Below, in pieces: positions 10,538 to 22,550 of a stretch of DNA of 64,000 nucleotides; position 1 is the first letter of the stretch; every line of letters begins with the position of its first letter. A model generated the notes under the pieces. It was not told where the DNA came from. It made no database searches and saw nothing but the letters and a program-made list of their open reading frames with translations. The position numbers and the translations under genes were made by a program. The DNA comes from Zanthoxylum bungeanum (Eukaryota > Streptophyta > Magnoliopsida > Sapindales > Rutaceae), in contig SKCR01023742.1 of assembly GCA_019454045.1 (NCBI GenBank), forward strand, positions 248,001 to 312,000, written 5' to 3'.

Positions 10538-12120
10538 ATGTTGCAAGCATGAAAAATGTAGGGCTAAAATTTGGGTAAATGTTTTTGAGCATGATTTGAG
10601 TTAATTGGTTGTTTAAGTATGCTTATAACATGTTTAATTTCATTTTGGTTGGACCAATTTGTTGAAAAATGATTTAGAATTATTTCCCCAAATTTTTGCA
10701 TCTTGGCCGAATATGTGACTAATATTGGGTATTTTGATTTTGAGCATGATTTGGTTAATTGATTAATTGAGCATGTTTAAATGATCTTTAATTGATGATT
10801 GATTTGATCAATTTCAACAAAATATGATTGGATCAATTTTTCCCAATTGGAAGTGTTGGCCGAATTGTGATGTGTTTGGAAATTTGGAATTTTTTCATTT
10901 TGATTCATTGGATGGGTTGTAATGTTGATGGATGATGTTATTTGAAGTCAATTAGATTGAATTTGAATTGAACATAAAATCCCCAAAAATTATCACCTTG
11001 GCCGAATGTGTATGTATTTGGGATTCTTGGATTTTTTGATTTATGATTCATTTGATGAGTTGAAATCATTTAGGTTGATGTTAATTTGAATAGAATGGGA
11101 TGGGATTTCGAATTGGACAAAAACCCCAAAACCTTGTGTTGGCCGAATGTGTATGCCCTTTATTGTCTTGGTATTTTGATTTTATGACATTGGATGTGTA
11201 TGTAATCAAATTGGATGGTGATTTAATGTCGATTGTAGGTTCGATTGGATTGAAACCGAATCGGACACAAAATCCCTCCTTGGCCGAGAGCTTAGTAGCA
11301 TGTAAATGGGTTTGATTTTTCAATTTGTATGTTGGACATGTAATAATGAATTAAGCATGATTAATTGGACTAATATGGTGTTTTAGAAATATTGATTTAG
11401 TTGATTAATCATGTAATACACTTTATTTTGATTGAATATGAAATTGGATTTTGTCATATTTAATTAATTGGGCCTAATTTTGGAATTGGACTTTAATATT
11501 GTAATTGGGCCTATTGGGCTTGATTTTATCAAGTTGGGTTTAGGCCAAGTGGATTGGATCCAATTGGGCCCAAAACCTTAACCATAAAGCCCAATACAAC
11601 TAATGAACCTTTAATGTTCAATTGGACCTAATGGGCCAAGATTGATTTATGGGCTATGGGGTAAATCCCGGATTGGACTTTGGTTATCGGTTTGACCCGA
11701 GTTGACCAAAAGTCCACGCCTTAAGAAATCAATTAAAAGCCCATTGGACTTTAATTGAATAATATTGGATATTATTCGGTCTTTGAGACGCGTTACGATT
11801 AATTTGGAATTTAAATCGTAGAAGGTTTATTAAATAAAGGTGTAATATTTAATTTAGAATTGAATAGTGAATTAGTATTAAATACATATAAATTAGATTT
11901 AATGATGTAGTTTAATTTAATTCATGAATTCGTACTTTAAGTACTTATTTGCAAAACGAGTTTGACTCGAACAAAATCAAATCGTTGTTTGAACATTGGA
12001 TGATCACTTAATATCAGATTAATTAATTTAATTAGATTGATTGATAGCATGCTTATGTGTGTGAATACGTGGTTGTGTTGAATGAATAATGTATATCGGA
12101 TGGATATTAGTCGGGTGGGC
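10538..12120 (+). mobile_element. Cop4 non-coding leader
   Basis: It is homologous along its length to the Cop3 leader (for example GAATTCGTACTTTAAGTACT at 11925 and the corresponding block at 8650). It shares the TGGGCC/TGGGCT cluster, here about 11465-11680. Several ~100-bp blocks containing the word TTGGCCGAA follow one another between 10690 and 11290, which suggests old internal duplication. No gag is recognisable. Confidence 0.7.
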
Positions 12121-13700
12121 AATTTTAGAAATTATTGTAATAAATTCGATTTATTTAATTGGACCTGCGTGTCCAGCCTTATCACCTTCTTTCTCTTTGT
12201 ATTCTCTTCTCACCTATTCCCCTCTATATATATGAGGTTTCTTTAGAAGTGTAGTGTAACGGGTAGAAGTAGTACAAGTGCTAGCTTGAGTGAGAAAGGG
12301 AGAGATTTGATCTAGGATCAATGTGTTTAGTATCCATCCGCATATCATTATTATTTATTTTCATACTCGCTTTATTATGTATTTAGAATGCATGTTTAAG
12401 GGTGTATGATGATGAGACCTTAACAAAGATAATTAAATTGGTAGCCAATTTGCACGCGAAAAACCCTCGTTAAATATCAAGCGTTTATTTTCCTTCCATT
12501 GAGTGATTCTTACTCAAGATCCGAGATTGGCAGGGGTTGTTGGCCAAAGTCAAGCCCTTGTCCTTCGAAGATGTGTTTTAATCACGAGGCTTTGTTCCAT
12601 ATTGGTGTCTTGTCCAAGTTGTGGTTTGTTGGCCAAAGTCAAGACCATTTCTTGTCCACGACATTGATTACGAAGCTTCCATGTCAATGGGTCCACGCTT
12701 GACTGGGATCATTAGGTTTGTTGTGCCAAAGCCAAGGCCTAGTTGATTCAGAGGAAAAAGGTTAGGGTATACATTCGATGTATAGGCATGTATAAAATAT
12801 ATGTTTGGGACTTGGATGTCCACCTACTGGATCTAGGAGTTGGATGAGATCCAATTGATCTTCGAGATCTACCTAGTTAATTATCATACAATTTGTTGGC
12901 CAAAGTCAAGATTGTGTGATATTTAACGGGATCCTAGCCCACTAGGAAACACGGTTTCCCGAGTACTCGACAGAGGGTTAGAGGCTCGACGAAAAATAAT
13001 GGGAGGCAAGTATTGAATTTGCAACATTCGTTCGAATACTCGCTAAACGCGCTCATCTACATTTTACTCATCATATTAATCAAAAGTATTAGTTGGACTA
13101 ATATTTTATGTTGTTTTAAAAATATATATAGTTGGACTATATACAAACTCATTCAATATATAGTTGATTTTATAATTGGATTATAGTAATCAATATAATT
13201 GAATTAAAATGATAGTTGATTTTATAATTAGATTATAGTAATCAATATTAAAATTATACTTGATTAAATAATTGGATTATTGTAATCATTATAATAAATA
13301 GTACTTTATTAAATTGATTAAATAGTTGGACTATTAAATCAAGAAAGAATTGAAAAGTTGGATATTTAAAATATAATCTGGGATTAAAATATTTTAAATG
13401 ATTTAATTTTCAAATTGGGAATAAATAATAGGTTACTTTATTTGATAAAATAACTCATTATACCTTAGCCCAAAATTAAGCAAGATAAGTAGAGCATAAA
13501 ATCTTTGGAAGATTTTTGTGATGATGACTTAATGCTTAATTTAATATACTTGTCATAAATCTAATTTTGGATTTAAGAAGTATTAAAATTGCAATTTATA
13601 ATTCTTGAGAATTAATTGACTATTCATGTAAAGTCAAAATTTGCAATTGGGCGTGTTACACAAGGTGCACATCGTTTCGATATTCCAAACCAAGGCTTGG
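12121..13700 (+). other. Unassigned internal sequence of Cop4
   Basis: No conserved coding sequence is recognised in any frame. A sequence like TTGTTGGCCAAAGTCAAG occurs three times (about 12538, 12626, 12893). A probable TATA-like stretch CTCTATATATATGAGG is at about 12223. From 13080 to 13600 the sequence is very AT-rich, with repeated words such as AGTTGGACTA and TTGATTTTATAATTGGATTA. It may be a replaced gag region or another old insertion. Confidence 0.5.
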
Positions 13701-13739
13701 CCAAAGGTTTGTGAAATATTGAAAAGATAATTGACATAT

Positions 13740-16356
13740 CTACCATTAAGGTATGTACTTAAATTAGGAACTGTTATAATGTAACTAGTTTGACTAGAGA
13801 CATTATCTCTATATCAGTGTTTAATCCGTTGCGGATAAACCTTTATATTCTAAAACACTAAAGTGTTTTATTATATAAAGATGATACTGAGATAAACACA
13901 TTAAATGTGAATAACAGAATTTATATTGACAAATAAATAGCTCAAATTGATTTGATCAATAGAGACTTATTTGTGGCATTGTTGTCTGGGACACAATTAA
14001 ACGAGACTCGTATATCCACACTTTTGAAGAGTGGGGTACTAGGACTGATTTGACTATTCAAATAAGGTCTGCGAATCCAGTTTTTATTAGGTAAAGTACC
14101 TAAAATACTATTTACTTGGTAATAGTGAAAAGGCCACCGATCTGTTAGCCCTATTCATGGTGAAGTTAGTGGGCCATATCTAGCTAGGGTAGATGTGAAC
14201 ATGAATATTCGTGACCTTGACGGATGTAGCATCACGTTATGGTTATGTGTTTCTTTTGAAGAACACAAATCGGAAACATCAGAGTTTCGACACGAAATAG
14301 AAAAACAGTTCGGCTATAGTATTATTCCGCCACGGTAAGGCCATATAAAATACTTAAGCAGTAAGTTTCAAACATACATGAAAGAGTATAGTATTCTTTC
14401 AGATGAGGACTCCTCCCGAGACACGTCAGTTTGACGGTGTGTCCAAACTAAAAACCGAATTTTGTTGGACATGATAAGGTTTATCACGAGTCGCTCTGAG
14501 CTACCATTTCCTTCTAAAAGATATGTATTAACAGTGCACAACTTATTTAGAATAAGGTTCCATGTAAATCTGTTTGACAGATATCATATAGGATATGAAC
14601 AGGAAAGAAACGAGGTTTCTCATTCCTGATAATTTGGGTATGCCAGGCATAAAGTTTGGATGATACCAAACTAAGAACCCAAATTGGATTAGTGCCAATA
14701 TAGGTTATCCTAAGGGAAACCATAAGTATAGTACTTATAAATCCCACATGAGAACAATGTGATTGTTGCTCACCATGCGGTTTTCCTGAGAGGAATACCG
14801 ATATGCAGTGGTCAGTGGGAGGATAGTGATACTAATGAAAATCGGAAAAGTAAGTAATACTATTCATAGCACGAAGTCCTTAATGGAACACAAATAATTC
14901 ATCTATGATGAATCTATACCATTAATCTTCGAATACACAAGAACTGGGTAGATCGGATAGAGTCAGAAAACAACCTAGGGTATGGGTTTCTGATCTAACC
15001 TCATAAAGATGTAAATCTTATTGAGGAATACCAACCGACTACGTACGAGGAAATGATACAAGGTATCAACTCCCTATTATGGCAAAGTGCCATGAGTCCG
15101 AAATGGATTCCATGTATAACAACTATTTTGGATACTGGTTGTTGTACCACAAGGCATTATGCCTATGGTGCATTAAACGTCTTCAAGGAAGACATACATG
15201 GAAGGCAACATACCCACGTACAAAGCTGGGCTTTTGACGGAAAGGTATCGTTATCAACATTGTGTTAAAACGGTTCAACCTTTTACCTGTTGCCATGGTA
15301 AATCCATTTTGAAGATGCTTGTAGATAAGTGTATATTTCATTTATGAAATGTGTCAGTTACAAATCAAAATCGCTTTCCTGAAAAGGAAACCTTTTGGAG
15401 GATGTTTACAACATCCTGACGATTTTGAATAACCGACAAACAAGGTTTGCGGGTTATTCGATCCATGTTTGGATTGAAGCAAGCATAAGGTTCTTGGAAC
15501 TGTCGTTTTGAAATAATCATAATAATTTATGATTTGACTCAAAACGAAATAATTCTTGTGTATATAAGGAGGTTAGTGGGAGAGCGCACTAACAGTTAAA
15601 TTCCCATGAAGCAATTAATGAAAGCTTGGCTTTCATAGATATTCTTTCAATAGAAATCTCCGTAGAATTCTGGGGAGTAACAACCTTTATTCGAGGAATA
15701 AAGATCTACTGGGATAGATTTGGAGTTGGTTAACACTCTCTGAGAAATTGTACATTTAAAATGTACTTGATAGGGTGTCTCATACGCTTCGAGCATATAG
15801 AGTCATGATCAGGTCAATCCAAGTGATAGTCAACTGGATTGAAGTTAAGAACATCTCTTAGTATCTGAGAGAACTAAAGATGTTGTCTTAAACTATGGAG
15901 AATGAGAACTTGAAGTGACTGGGATCACCGCTGCAAGTTTCCAAACAATTAAATACTATGGTACTATAAAGTTTGAATAACGGGACAGTGAGCTGGAAAT
16001 ATTCCGAGCAAGATAACTGCTGCCGAATAAACAAGAAATGCGGATCATTACTGCAGCTGAGGCAGCAATAGAAGCCATTTGGATCAAAAATAAATCTAAT
16101 TAGATTAGATATAGTTCTTTTAGCAGCTGAGCTAGGCGTCAGCACGAGCTAAGGAATTAAAGGTCTCATCGACGATCCAGATATATACTTCTATATTCAT
16201 CTGATTCGTTCGGATCATATATCGTTGCGATGTGATGATCGTATAAATCGCGTCAGACGATAATCATAAAAATCCGCTGACGAAAACCTTTCCTCAGCAA
16301 TTTGAGCGAACCGTACATAGTTCGGGTGTTAGACACTCGAGTGACTGGCTATGTGC
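13740..16356 (+). pseudogene. Cop4 Copia pol remnant, heavily decayed
   Basis: Pieces of the Copia polyprotein can be followed in order on the + strand through many frames. A pre-integrase end is at about 14030-14160. The integrase core is at about 14205-14520 (EEHKSETSEFRHEIEKQ and FQTYMKEYSILS match the piece at 47880-48251). The block corresponding to LDGTKLEPKSDKCLFVGYP is at about 14650-14720. Early RT is at about 14940-15300 and RNase H traces (TAAEAAIEAIWIK-like) are near 16040-16100. Stops and frameshifts occur every few dozen codons, so this copy is far older or less constrained than the Cop1 and Cop2 pol genes. Confidence 0.8.
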
Positions 16357-16368
16357 CAAGTGGGAGAT
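16357..16368 (+). other. Polypurine tract of Cop4
   Basis: CAAGTGGGAGAT directly precedes the LTR start TGTTGGACAAAA. Confidence 0.93.
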
Positions 16369-18401
16369 TGTTGGACAAAATGACCCATAGCGTCACTATT
16401 TGCATAGATCATTGTGTTGCTGTAGCAAATTAATTATGTAACAAGGAAATTGAATTCTCGTCATTTGTGATTAGATCACCATAGATATATAAATGAAGAG
16501 AGGTCCCTATGATTAGTTCCTGGATTGAGATGATATGAGACAGTATCAGCCCCGAAGGATTAATCATTAAATATCCCTAGCCGGAGTATTATCGAGACTG
16601 GACATCGATAATGCGGAATAGGCTAGTATTGCACTTGTGCGCGTTGTGAGGGCACAACGGCATAGTTCTCATATATATAAGTATTGGATACTTGTGCAAG
16701 TGCGATAGGAGGTCGTGTTTCACCGATGGTACGGGAAACAGCTTCGCTCTGGATAGACCCTTCGGAATCCCATTGGTATTATGACTAGGTGTCTATGAGA
16801 GGCCGAAATCAAGGTAGGTGTGTATAGTCTTAACCTGAGACTTGCATCGCTAATGCTTACGACAATCGATATACTTTAGTTAAGGTCGTCTAGGACTCTA
16901 AACGGTTCTGTGTACGCCAATGCCGGGTATATTGACAATCGTAGTGTATGGATGTGATGTCAAGACGGAAGTATCACTCCAGTCATAGTGGAGATGATGT
17001 CACGCAGGATACGGTATTAGTGCTCTTAAGAGATGCGCATCCAATCGTGATATTATGACCAGGTCATGAATATCCGATTATAGTGACTAGTTACCAGACA
17101 TCCGATATGTTTTCGGACGGGGCAGACACTTATCCAGCCCCAGCCCTAGCACGTGACTATCCGATACTGGGCCGATATACACAATACATTAGTATACTAC
17201 GCTTGATACAGATCTTTATATTCTTTAAAGGATATGTCCGGAGAATTAGGTAGACTTGGTGCTTTTCTAGGAGTCGACCTTGTCTCGTAAATCGGTAGAA
17301 CGTAGTACTTGGTACGTACGTGATTCGGATACTCCGACGACCGTATTTACTGCCAGATTATCCGGGGATCTCATGGGTCGTTTCCCGATAATCCACCGAT
17401 GACGCACAACTCGCACTCTTGAATAATCTGGGATTATACAGAAGAGAGAGAAAATTAATCTAGGATTAATTACGGAGATATTTTATCTAAGATAAAATAT
17501 CGTCTAGAGAGAGATAACGATTAATTTGGAATTAATCGGTAAATTAATATATTCGATATATTAAACGAAATTAGATTTCGACGCGGAATTAAAATTAGAT
17601 TTTAATTCGGGCAAACGAGTTAATTTAGAATTAATTCGTTAGCGACGTAAATAATAATTTCGCTAGGCGCAATTATTTATTTAAATTCGATTTAATTAAC
17701 GTCGCGACGTAAGCTCGGTATTTCGGAAATATCGAACCCGAACGCGTGAGTGCACATGGGCCCACTTTCATTTGAAAAACGTGTGGGGCCCACTTGACAC
17801 ATGTCATATTATGCATTATTTAATTCTAATGCATGCATGTAGATAGTGTACATTGCACTCAATGTCATTGCATGGAAATTGAGTGTTTGACACTCTAAGC
17901 CATTGCATGATTTGTGTCATAAATTTATTATTAATTTAATGAATTATGGCATAAATATAAATTGATTTTTGGTAAATCAATTTTAATATAACACAAAACT
18001 TCTTCTCTCTCAATTTTCTCTCTTCTCTCACGCCCAAAGCTTGAAATGGGGACTGGTTTTGAACCAGAAAAACGTGACACAAAAGGGAAGCAAGGGTTGG
18101 GTTTTCATGGTGAAAACCGCAAGTGCTAGCACACTACGAGTCTTGCGAAGGTGGTAGGGAGGTTCGACCATGAGGCGGGACTCATCCGACGGAGTTTGGA
18201 GCTTCGTTTTGAGACCCGAAACTGCCAAGACAGTGAGCATGGACTGGTTGCAGTGGCGTGAGCAGGGAAGTACGTTTTTGGCCTTGATTCGTCTTCAAAT
18301 CGACATAACCGATCAATGTGAGTATTCCGCTACCTCCGTTGATGTATTCATGCATGTTTTCATGTCTTGATTTGATCTTGGGACCTTAGAATAAACCAAC
18401 A
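16369..18401 (+). mobile_element. 3' LTR of Cop4, complete (2,033 bp)
   Basis: TG...CA termini (TGTTGGACAAAATGACCC to AATAAACCAACA), PPT on the left, and near-identity to 8787-10521 over the shared part. No protein is encoded; open frames inside are incidental. The 5 bp to its right (aaata) do not match the site left of Cop3 or the junction at 8786, so its outer boundaries have been rearranged. Confidence 0.95.
17422..17736 (+). repeat. Serial hairpin array in the Cop4 3' LTR
   Basis: Same order of hairpins as at 9539-9852. All arms are preserved, for example TTTTATC/GATAAAA around TAA, CGATTAATT/AATTAATCG around TGG and GAATTAAAAT/ATTTTAATTC around TAG. Confidence 0.85.
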
Positions 18402-18542
18402 AATATATCTCATTCAACAAAATGCTCAGAACAAAAGTAGAATTGGCCTCCCACTATTATCATATCAAAGGATAAACAAAAGTACTAGAAGAAGAATTGA
18501 CAGAGTAACACAAAAACATACTAAAACTGTTGAAACAAATAC

Positions 18543-19705
18543 CTATCATTTGCTAGATTCCAAGCTTCTTGTCTCAATTCTGGAGGTGTCTCAAGAGTGG
18601 CAAGATAGTTTGATATGAATTTGTGAGGATGTTCGACGTGACAAACAAAGCCCATCTCTTTCAATATATGCCTTTCTGTTCTGCTCAATTCCACTTTCAA
18701 TTCTGAAAATTTCTGTATAAACGGGGTACCAAAGAAAAGTTTAGAAATAAAGGCAAAGCAGGATTTCAATAAGTGCAAAAATTATGTAAGGTTATCCAAC
18801 CCCTAATGAGGCCAGTTCAACTATTGCTAGAGCAAAGGAAACAACCAATGCCTTGAGCCAAAAGGAAGGAACTTATACACATCAACGTATCATGTAACTA
18901 TGTAAACAATATGGATTTCAAACCTTTGAAAACAAATCCAAATGCTCTAAGTGCAAGCCCTCCATTCTGCATTCCATTCTGTGAAAAACTATGATCACTT
19001 GCCTTGCTTTTCTAGGGCTCTCTTCCAGCTTAGAAGCAAGCCATACAGAACTAGCAGCAACTATCTGGAAAATATTAAATAATTTACATCTGATGAGAAA
19101 CATGAAAAAATCCAGACAACAATTAGTCATCATTTCTTACTTGGGATCAGGATGAATCTTAAATCTTTAAACAAAACCATCAAGTTCAGCGAACATATAT
19201 CAATATAAGATACACAAACACACATATTAGTCAAAAATCCTCTCTCTCCTTTTGTTTCGTACAAATCACTCAACAAGGACTACTAACCTTGACATCAAAA
19301 CGAGCAAATGATTTCTTGCAATAGAAGCGATGGAATAAAACCTGACCAGTAGCCATCACAGCTTGCGGTCTATAAACAATATGATTAAAGGAAACAAAGG
19401 ATTGATGGAACCAGCATACTGCATAGGACACCAAAAAATTAAAACTCAAAACTCAAAAGTAGAAAGTAAACTGCAATAAACGAAATAATACTAATAAATA
19501 AAATAAAACAGAAGCAGGATACAATCTAAGCAAAATTCCACTTTCTTGAATAAGGTCGCAGCCATAGATTCTCAGTGTGGTTTCAGTTGCTTCATCAATG
19601 CCATCTTTTCTAGAAGGTGAGTCCTTTAACTGCTCATCTGTTAGGTAAAAATTATCAATTGCCGTGTAAATCATTCTTGCTCAAGATACCCCCAATATCA
19701 ACCAC
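18543..19705 (-). pseudogene. Cyclin-L gene fragment (first cyclin box), exons with introns
   Basis: Four coding exons with correct splice sites are read on the minus strand: 19674-19523 (MIYTAIDNFYLTDEQLKDSP...), 19369-19288 (AVMATGQVLFHRFYCKKSFA), 19064-18924 (VAASSVWLASKLEESPRKAR) and 18712-18543 (KVELSRTERHILKEMGFVCH...). A short 5'-UTR exon with an AG acceptor runs 19705-19675. Together they encode about 180 residues that match the N-terminal cyclin box of plant cyclin-L (arginine-rich cyclin, a CDK partner tied to splicing). Reading frame and splice phases are intact. The second cyclin box and the RS-rich tail are missing: the next exon should lie left of 18543, but only intron-like sequence reaches the Cop4 LTR at 18401. 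It is a truncated copy, probably captured by the adjacent CACTA; a native gene cut by insertion is the alternative. Confidence 0.85.
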
Positions 19706-20062
19706 CTGAAAGGAACGAAATAATGTGAAACTTACAATTATTTTCTTTCACTTGTTAAGTAACAATAAACTATTAATTTCTACTTTCATTTACTCGCTGT
19801 TTAACAGTTTGCTAGGTGAAATGAAAAAAAAAAAAAAAACCTAGGTTATGTTTAGCTGCTAAGAATGATTGAAAAAAAAGAAATTGAAGTTATAAAGTAA
19901 CTCTGGTAAAATTGAAATAAATGAAATAACATGAGATTGATAGAGTCGTTCCATTCAAGTTAACTTGAGCTTGTTAATTTTTTATGGAACAAACGAAGAA
20001 ATTGATGCATAATTATTTTTTCCAATTTCGCTCAAATTTTCTCGAGAATAAACAGAAAACAA

Positions 20063-20190
20063 TTACAGATTTCAAATAATTGCTAAATAGAATTCAAAAA
20101 GTAACGAAAATACGGATGGAGAAAGGGAGGGAGGGCGAGAGAGAGAGTACCTGGAGGAGTTGCCTCGGCAATTACAGATTTCAAATAATC
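20063..20190. repeat. About 20-bp direct repeat beside the RDM4-like fragment
   Basis: The word CAATTACAGATTTCAAATAA occurs at about 20063 and again at about 20168. The second copy is in the stretch where the RDM4-like exon stops resembling the family. This fits patchwork assembly of captured sequence. Confidence 0.6.
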
Positions 20191-20442
20191 CAATAATGGC
20201 CGCTTCAGTGGCCTCTCGTTGATTTCCAACCCTAAAACACACCCAAAAAAAAATTTTAAAAAGAAAACACCTACAATCAAAGAAATGAGAGAAAGAATAA
20301 CTTACAGAAAGCTTCAAGCGGACCGTGAGTGGCTTTGCGTTTAACCCTAACAATGACGGGCTTCTCGTTTGCGGGTTTTGGTTGAGCTGAAGAGCTCTCC
20401 CCCTTCCTCGCCGTCAAATCGAGTCCCGCTGTTTCTGATTTG
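20151..20442 (-). pseudogene. RDM4/IWR1-like gene fragment, two exons
   Basis: Exon 1 ends at 20306 and encodes ...KPVIVRVKRKATHGPLEAF. A GT/AG intron follows, and exon 2 (20231-20151) encodes WLEINERPLKRPLLDYLK, joining in phase through a split TGG codon. This is the N-terminal signature of plant RNA-directed DNA methylation 4 (an IWR1-type RNA polymerase assembly/import factor). No in-frame ATG remains before the upstream stop near 20450, and the family continuation after LLD is replaced by unrelated residues, so it is only a fragment. It lies 0.45 kb upstream of the cyclin-L fragment on the same strand. If exon 2 spliced to the cyclin-L acceptor at 19705, the frame would stop at once. Confidence 0.72.
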
Positions 20443-20559
20443 TCGAATTAATTGCGGTTGTCTTGTAGACCTGAAGTGATTGTTGTTATGGAGTTGGTGG
20501 AGGTGGAGATGAGGTGTTTTGAGAGGAATGGGGAGAGTTTTGAGAAGCGGATAGTGGAG

Positions 20560-20924
20560 ATGAGGGTTTGATTTTAAGCAAATAATTTTATTTTTTTTTT
20601 ATTTTTTTTTACTGATACTAAGGTATCATTAATTACTGACACTAAATTTACTGATACTATAGTGTCAGTAATATATGCGAAAAATGTCACTCCCGTGAGG
20701 TATTGGTTCGACTCCAGACGACTACGCGTTTTTTTTTTTTTTATTTCTTACTGATACTGTGGTAATAGTAATTACTGACACTAAAATCACTGATACCATA
20801 GTGTCAGTAATTATTGATATTTAAGTGAAAAACACGGAAATAGGCACATTTACACGTCGTTTCTGACACTTTTAGCCTAGTGTCACTAACCTTAGTGTCA
20901 GTAAAGGCCTTTTTTCTTGTAGTG
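20560..20924 (-). mobile_element. CACTA transposon terminal region
   Basis: Read on the minus strand, the end at 20924 is CACTACAAGAAAAAAGGCC, the typical plant CACTA terminus. Behind it are subterminal repeats built on ACTGACACTA and its inverse, with two related ~70-bp blocks at about 20608-20680 and 20745-20815 separated by a T-tract. The gene fragments at 18543-20442 lie directly inside this end. The opposite terminus is not found between here and the Cop4 LTR, so that side is missing or outside. No transposase is present. Confidence 0.85.
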
Positions 20925-21331
20925 GAGTGTGAGCTGGTACGTGGCTTTTGATAGAGTAGCAAGTTTGTGAGTGAGGTTTGAAGGGTAAGTGGCATGCGGA
21001 GCGGTTTGGTGGCTAGGCGATGTGGGATCGTGTGTGGTGTTGTGATTATGTTGAAGGGTTAATGAGTGGAGGCTGCAATGTGTGAATGGGAGGCTGGTAT
21101 GTGAGTGCTAGGCGTGGTCTTCTCGTGGGTCAGGTGTTGCCGAGAGTGAGGCAATTTGAGAGAGGCTGTGCGTTGATTTTGAGAAGGCAGGGGCTGATGC
21201 GTGAGAGAAGAGAGAGGGTGAAGCTCCGGGTTATTATCTTTGTGTTTTCGTGAGAATGAGCCAGGGTTTTGGGTGAGTGATGAAGGGTTCTTTTTATAGG
21301 CAAAGGGATGGGGTTTACCTTGTTTGGGTAG
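20925..21331 (-). mobile_element. Og1 LTR, left piece
   Basis: It matches the complete Og1 LTR from about 46002 to 46411 (for example TGTGAGCTGGTACGTGGC). It is cut on the left by the CACTA end and on the right by Og2. A TATA-like box on the minus strand is at about 21290 (CCTATAAAAAG). The LTR part that should lie further left is absent from the window. Confidence 0.9.
21327..21331. repeat. Target site duplication of Og2, left
   Basis: ggtag here is repeated at 38967-38971. The undisturbed site is present once in the other Og1 LTR, within TTGTTTGGGTAGGAAAGGG near 46400. Confidence 0.93.
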
Positions 21332-21680
21332 TGTAGGACACAGAACTTGACGACGTTGTTCTAGGCTCGCGGCCTAGTTGGGAGTACGGAGTAGCCCGCG
21401 GGGGACTAAACCGGAGAATAATGGAGTCGCCACCCGGTGTGAACCGGGACAAAGATTTAAGGCCGCACTCACCCCTCGCAACGGAAGACCTCAAACTATT
21501 GGGTTCGAAATGGTCCCTTACTTATGCCACTTGTAATGTACAGATTTATGCACTAATCCAACCAAGCCAATGACATATATTTCCAAGTGCACCACAATCC
21601 TAAGTTCACATGCTTAAAAGTAAAGTTTACATCTAGCATACATGAAATCCAATCTTATTGCCAAGTTCACATGTTTAAAG
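21332..21680 (-). mobile_element. Og2 partial LTR at the left end (349 bp)
   Basis: It is nearly identical to the first 349 bp of the LTR at 26408. Then it joins directly to internal sequence that in copy 2 lies about 70 bp behind the PPT (GGCTAGCTATCTGCCTCGAG here, 30280 in copy 2). About 3.4 kb of LTR and the PPT are deleted. Confidence 0.9.
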
Positions 21681-21789
21681 GTTCAGACTTTTACTTACTT
21701 GGCTAGCTATCTGCCTCGAGCTGAGCTGATGCTGCTCCAAACTGAATTTGATGATGTGCCGTTTCTGGCGTGCTAAACCCCATACCTAG

Positions 21790-22225
21790 GGCGTCGCAGT
21801 AGTCCACAGAGTCGACGGTAATCCACAATAGTCCACAACTCTTTATAGTAGTCCATGATAGTCCGCAACTCTTCACAATAGTCCACGGTAGTCCACATAA
21901 TCCACGGTAATCCACAGTAGTCCACAACTCTTCACAATAGTCCACAGTAGTCAACAACTCTTCACAATAGTCCACGGTAGTCCGCAACTCTTAATAATAG
22001 TCCACGGTAGTCCACGTCATCCACAATAGTCCACGGTAGTCCACGTTATTCCACAACTCTTCACGATAGTCCTCGGTTGTCCACATAATCCACAATAGTC
22101 CATGGTAGTCCACATGATCCACAATAATCCTCGGTAGTCCACGGTAGTCCACATAATCCATAATAGTCTACGGTAGTCCACAAAATCCATGGTAATCCGC
22201 ACAATCTTCATAATCCACATAGTCT
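21790..22225. repeat. Og2 tandem array: GTAGTCCAC family, copy 1
   Basis: Short units of about 12 bp built on GTAGTCCACG or AATCCACA, grouped into longer units containing AACTCTTCACAATAGTCC. They lie in the 3' untranslated part of the element, between gag and the 3' LTR. Open frames through it (TVDYCEELWTTVDY-type) merely reflect a unit length divisible by three. Confidence 0.9.
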
Positions 22226-22299
22226 ACATGTTGTACCTGGCGTGCTGACCCCGTACCTAGGGCGTCACTGTGGTCTGAATGCCATACTTAGCGAACTGA

Positions 22300-22550
22300 T
22301 ACTGAACTAATATGGGCCTCGCCCTCAAACTGATATTGAAGTGGGGCCTCGCCCCCAAGCTGATATGGGCCTCGCCATCAAACTGATACTGAAGTGGGGC
22401 CTCGACCCCAAGCTGATATGGGCCTCGCCCCCTAGCTGACATGGGCCTCGCCCTCAAACTGATGATGATATGGGGACTCGCCCCTAAGCTGATATAAAGA
22501 GGGGCCTCGCCCCCAAGCCGAAATGGGCCTCGCCCCCAAGCTAATACTGA
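22300..22550. repeat. Og2 tandem array: GGGCCTCGCCC family, copy 1
   Basis: About ten units of roughly 25-28 bp, each with GGGCCTCGCCC followed by CAAACTGATA or CCAAGCTGATA, partly ordered as ~52-bp dimers. Related units fill 42080-42630 of Og1. Confidence 0.9.

Noticed and set aside
18543..20442. A functional cyclin-L or RDM4 host gene
   Set aside because: Exons are in frame, but both genes lack most of their length, the RDM4-like piece has no start codon, and a CACTA end and LTR bound the block.
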